DNA of 64,000 nt from Microplitis mediator (Eukaryota > Arthropoda > Insecta > Hymenoptera > Braconidae). The position numbers and the translations under genes are program-made. The notes below the pieces were generated by a model. That model worked only from the letters and a program-made list of their open reading frames with translations. It did no database searches and was not told where the DNA came from. Numbering within the stretch: the first letter of the stretch is position 1; the number at the start of each line of letters is the position of its first letter. The stretch covers positions 24,805,364 to 24,869,363 of the forward strand of contig NC_079975.1 of NCBI RefSeq assembly GCF_029852145.1. Reading direction: 5' to 3'. Shown here piece after piece: positions 63,535-64,000 of the stretch.

Positions 63535-63860
63535 TGTATCATCATCTTGTAATAGGGAATAATTATCATCTGTACGTGATAATTATTATCATGCTTTTAT
63601 GTTAACTATTACTATCGATGATGGTAAGCATTCTTATCTAGATGGTAACCATTTCTATCCGTGATGATAATCATTGCTATTTTAGAAGGCAAAATTTAAA
63701 AATTTTTCAGGCATAAGAAATATTACTATCTAGATGATAACTATTACTATCGGCAATAGTAATTATTACTATATGAGAAACAAATAGTTAACATAAAAGC
63801 ATGATAATGGTTATTTCATACAGATGGTAATCATTCTCTATCACAAGATGGTGATAGTTG
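63535..63860. mobile_element. Foldback built of GATGATAATTATTACTATC words
   Basis: GCTTTTATGTTAACTATTAC T (63592) is mirrored by AATAGTTAACATAAAAGCAT (about 63785). Outer CATCATCTTGT and ACAAGATGGTGAT are also inverse. Between them the words GATGGTAA and TTACTATC recur on both strands. Confidence 0.65.
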
Positions 63861-64000
63861 GGATTTTTTTTTCAGCGCGTAAGAAGGTTTTATAGAAATC
63901 AATAGAATTCATCATCAGTAAAAAATATCTTCAAAATCCGTGCCTCGATTATACTTACTTTGACCTCATTGAGCAAAGAAAAATAATGCAAATATCCCTC
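63861..64000. other. AT-rich end of window
   Basis: No feature seen. Confidence 0.5.

Overview
This window is AT-rich nuclear DNA of an insect, most likely a hymenopteran (the nicotinic receptor exon resembles bee and wasp receptors as I remember them). There are no bacterial operons, rRNA genes, CRISPR arrays or convincing tRNA genes. Genes are sparse and split by introns, and most of the DNA is intron or intergenic sequence packed with short non-autonomous transposons.

Genes. (1) A complete thiamin pyrophosphokinase gene (TPK1 type) lies on the minus strand in four coding exons: 8832-8685, 8153-7891, 4732-4465 and 3149-3004. They join in phase to 274 codons, and there is probably a 5' UTR exon just upstream of 8987. 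(2) The first coding exon of a nicotinic acetylcholine receptor alpha subunit (best fit alpha4) lies on the plus strand at 30589-30865 (ATG at 30662). It holds the signal peptide and the start of the ligand-binding domain, ends in a GTAAGT donor, and its later exons were not found here, so 30866-64000 reads as a very long first coding intron. A GC-rich initiator-like block near 22.57-22.74 kb is the best candidate for its upstream promoter and 5' UTR exon. (3) The 3' end of a non-LTR retrotransposon (16450-17000, minus) is the only other recognisable coding remnant.

Layout. 1-3 kb: CCCTG, CACGG and ACGGTAA miniature inverted-repeat elements (MITEs). 3-8.85 kb: TPK1, whose two large introns hold several foldback elements, including a three-level nest at 6.6-7.5 kb. 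9.1-9.93 kb: a tandem array of about 0.21 kb units next to the TPK1 5' end. 12.26-13.21 kb: an inverted-repeat-bounded element made of tandem units of about 93 bp, with a smaller relative inserted in it. 14-24 kb: intergenic, with foldbacks, the LINE tail and a 544 bp MITE. 25-26.2 kb: a GT-microsatellite-bearing repeat. 30.6 kb: receptor exon. 31-64 kb: receptor intron with TTAA-flanked elements, three copies of a GGGG-ended MITE (one split by a hAT-like element with a clean 8 bp duplication), a second hAT-like MITE with an 8 bp duplication, a GATCA-rich palindrome and several GC-richer islands that may be regulatory.

The two genes serve unrelated processes (vitamin B1 activation and fast cholinergic transmission). 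They are divergently oriented and about 20 kb apart, and nothing suggests a functional link. The most interesting material is the transposon archaeology: nested insertions whose target sites can be read from sister copies, and several foldback elements whose bodies are arrays of one short self-complementary word.
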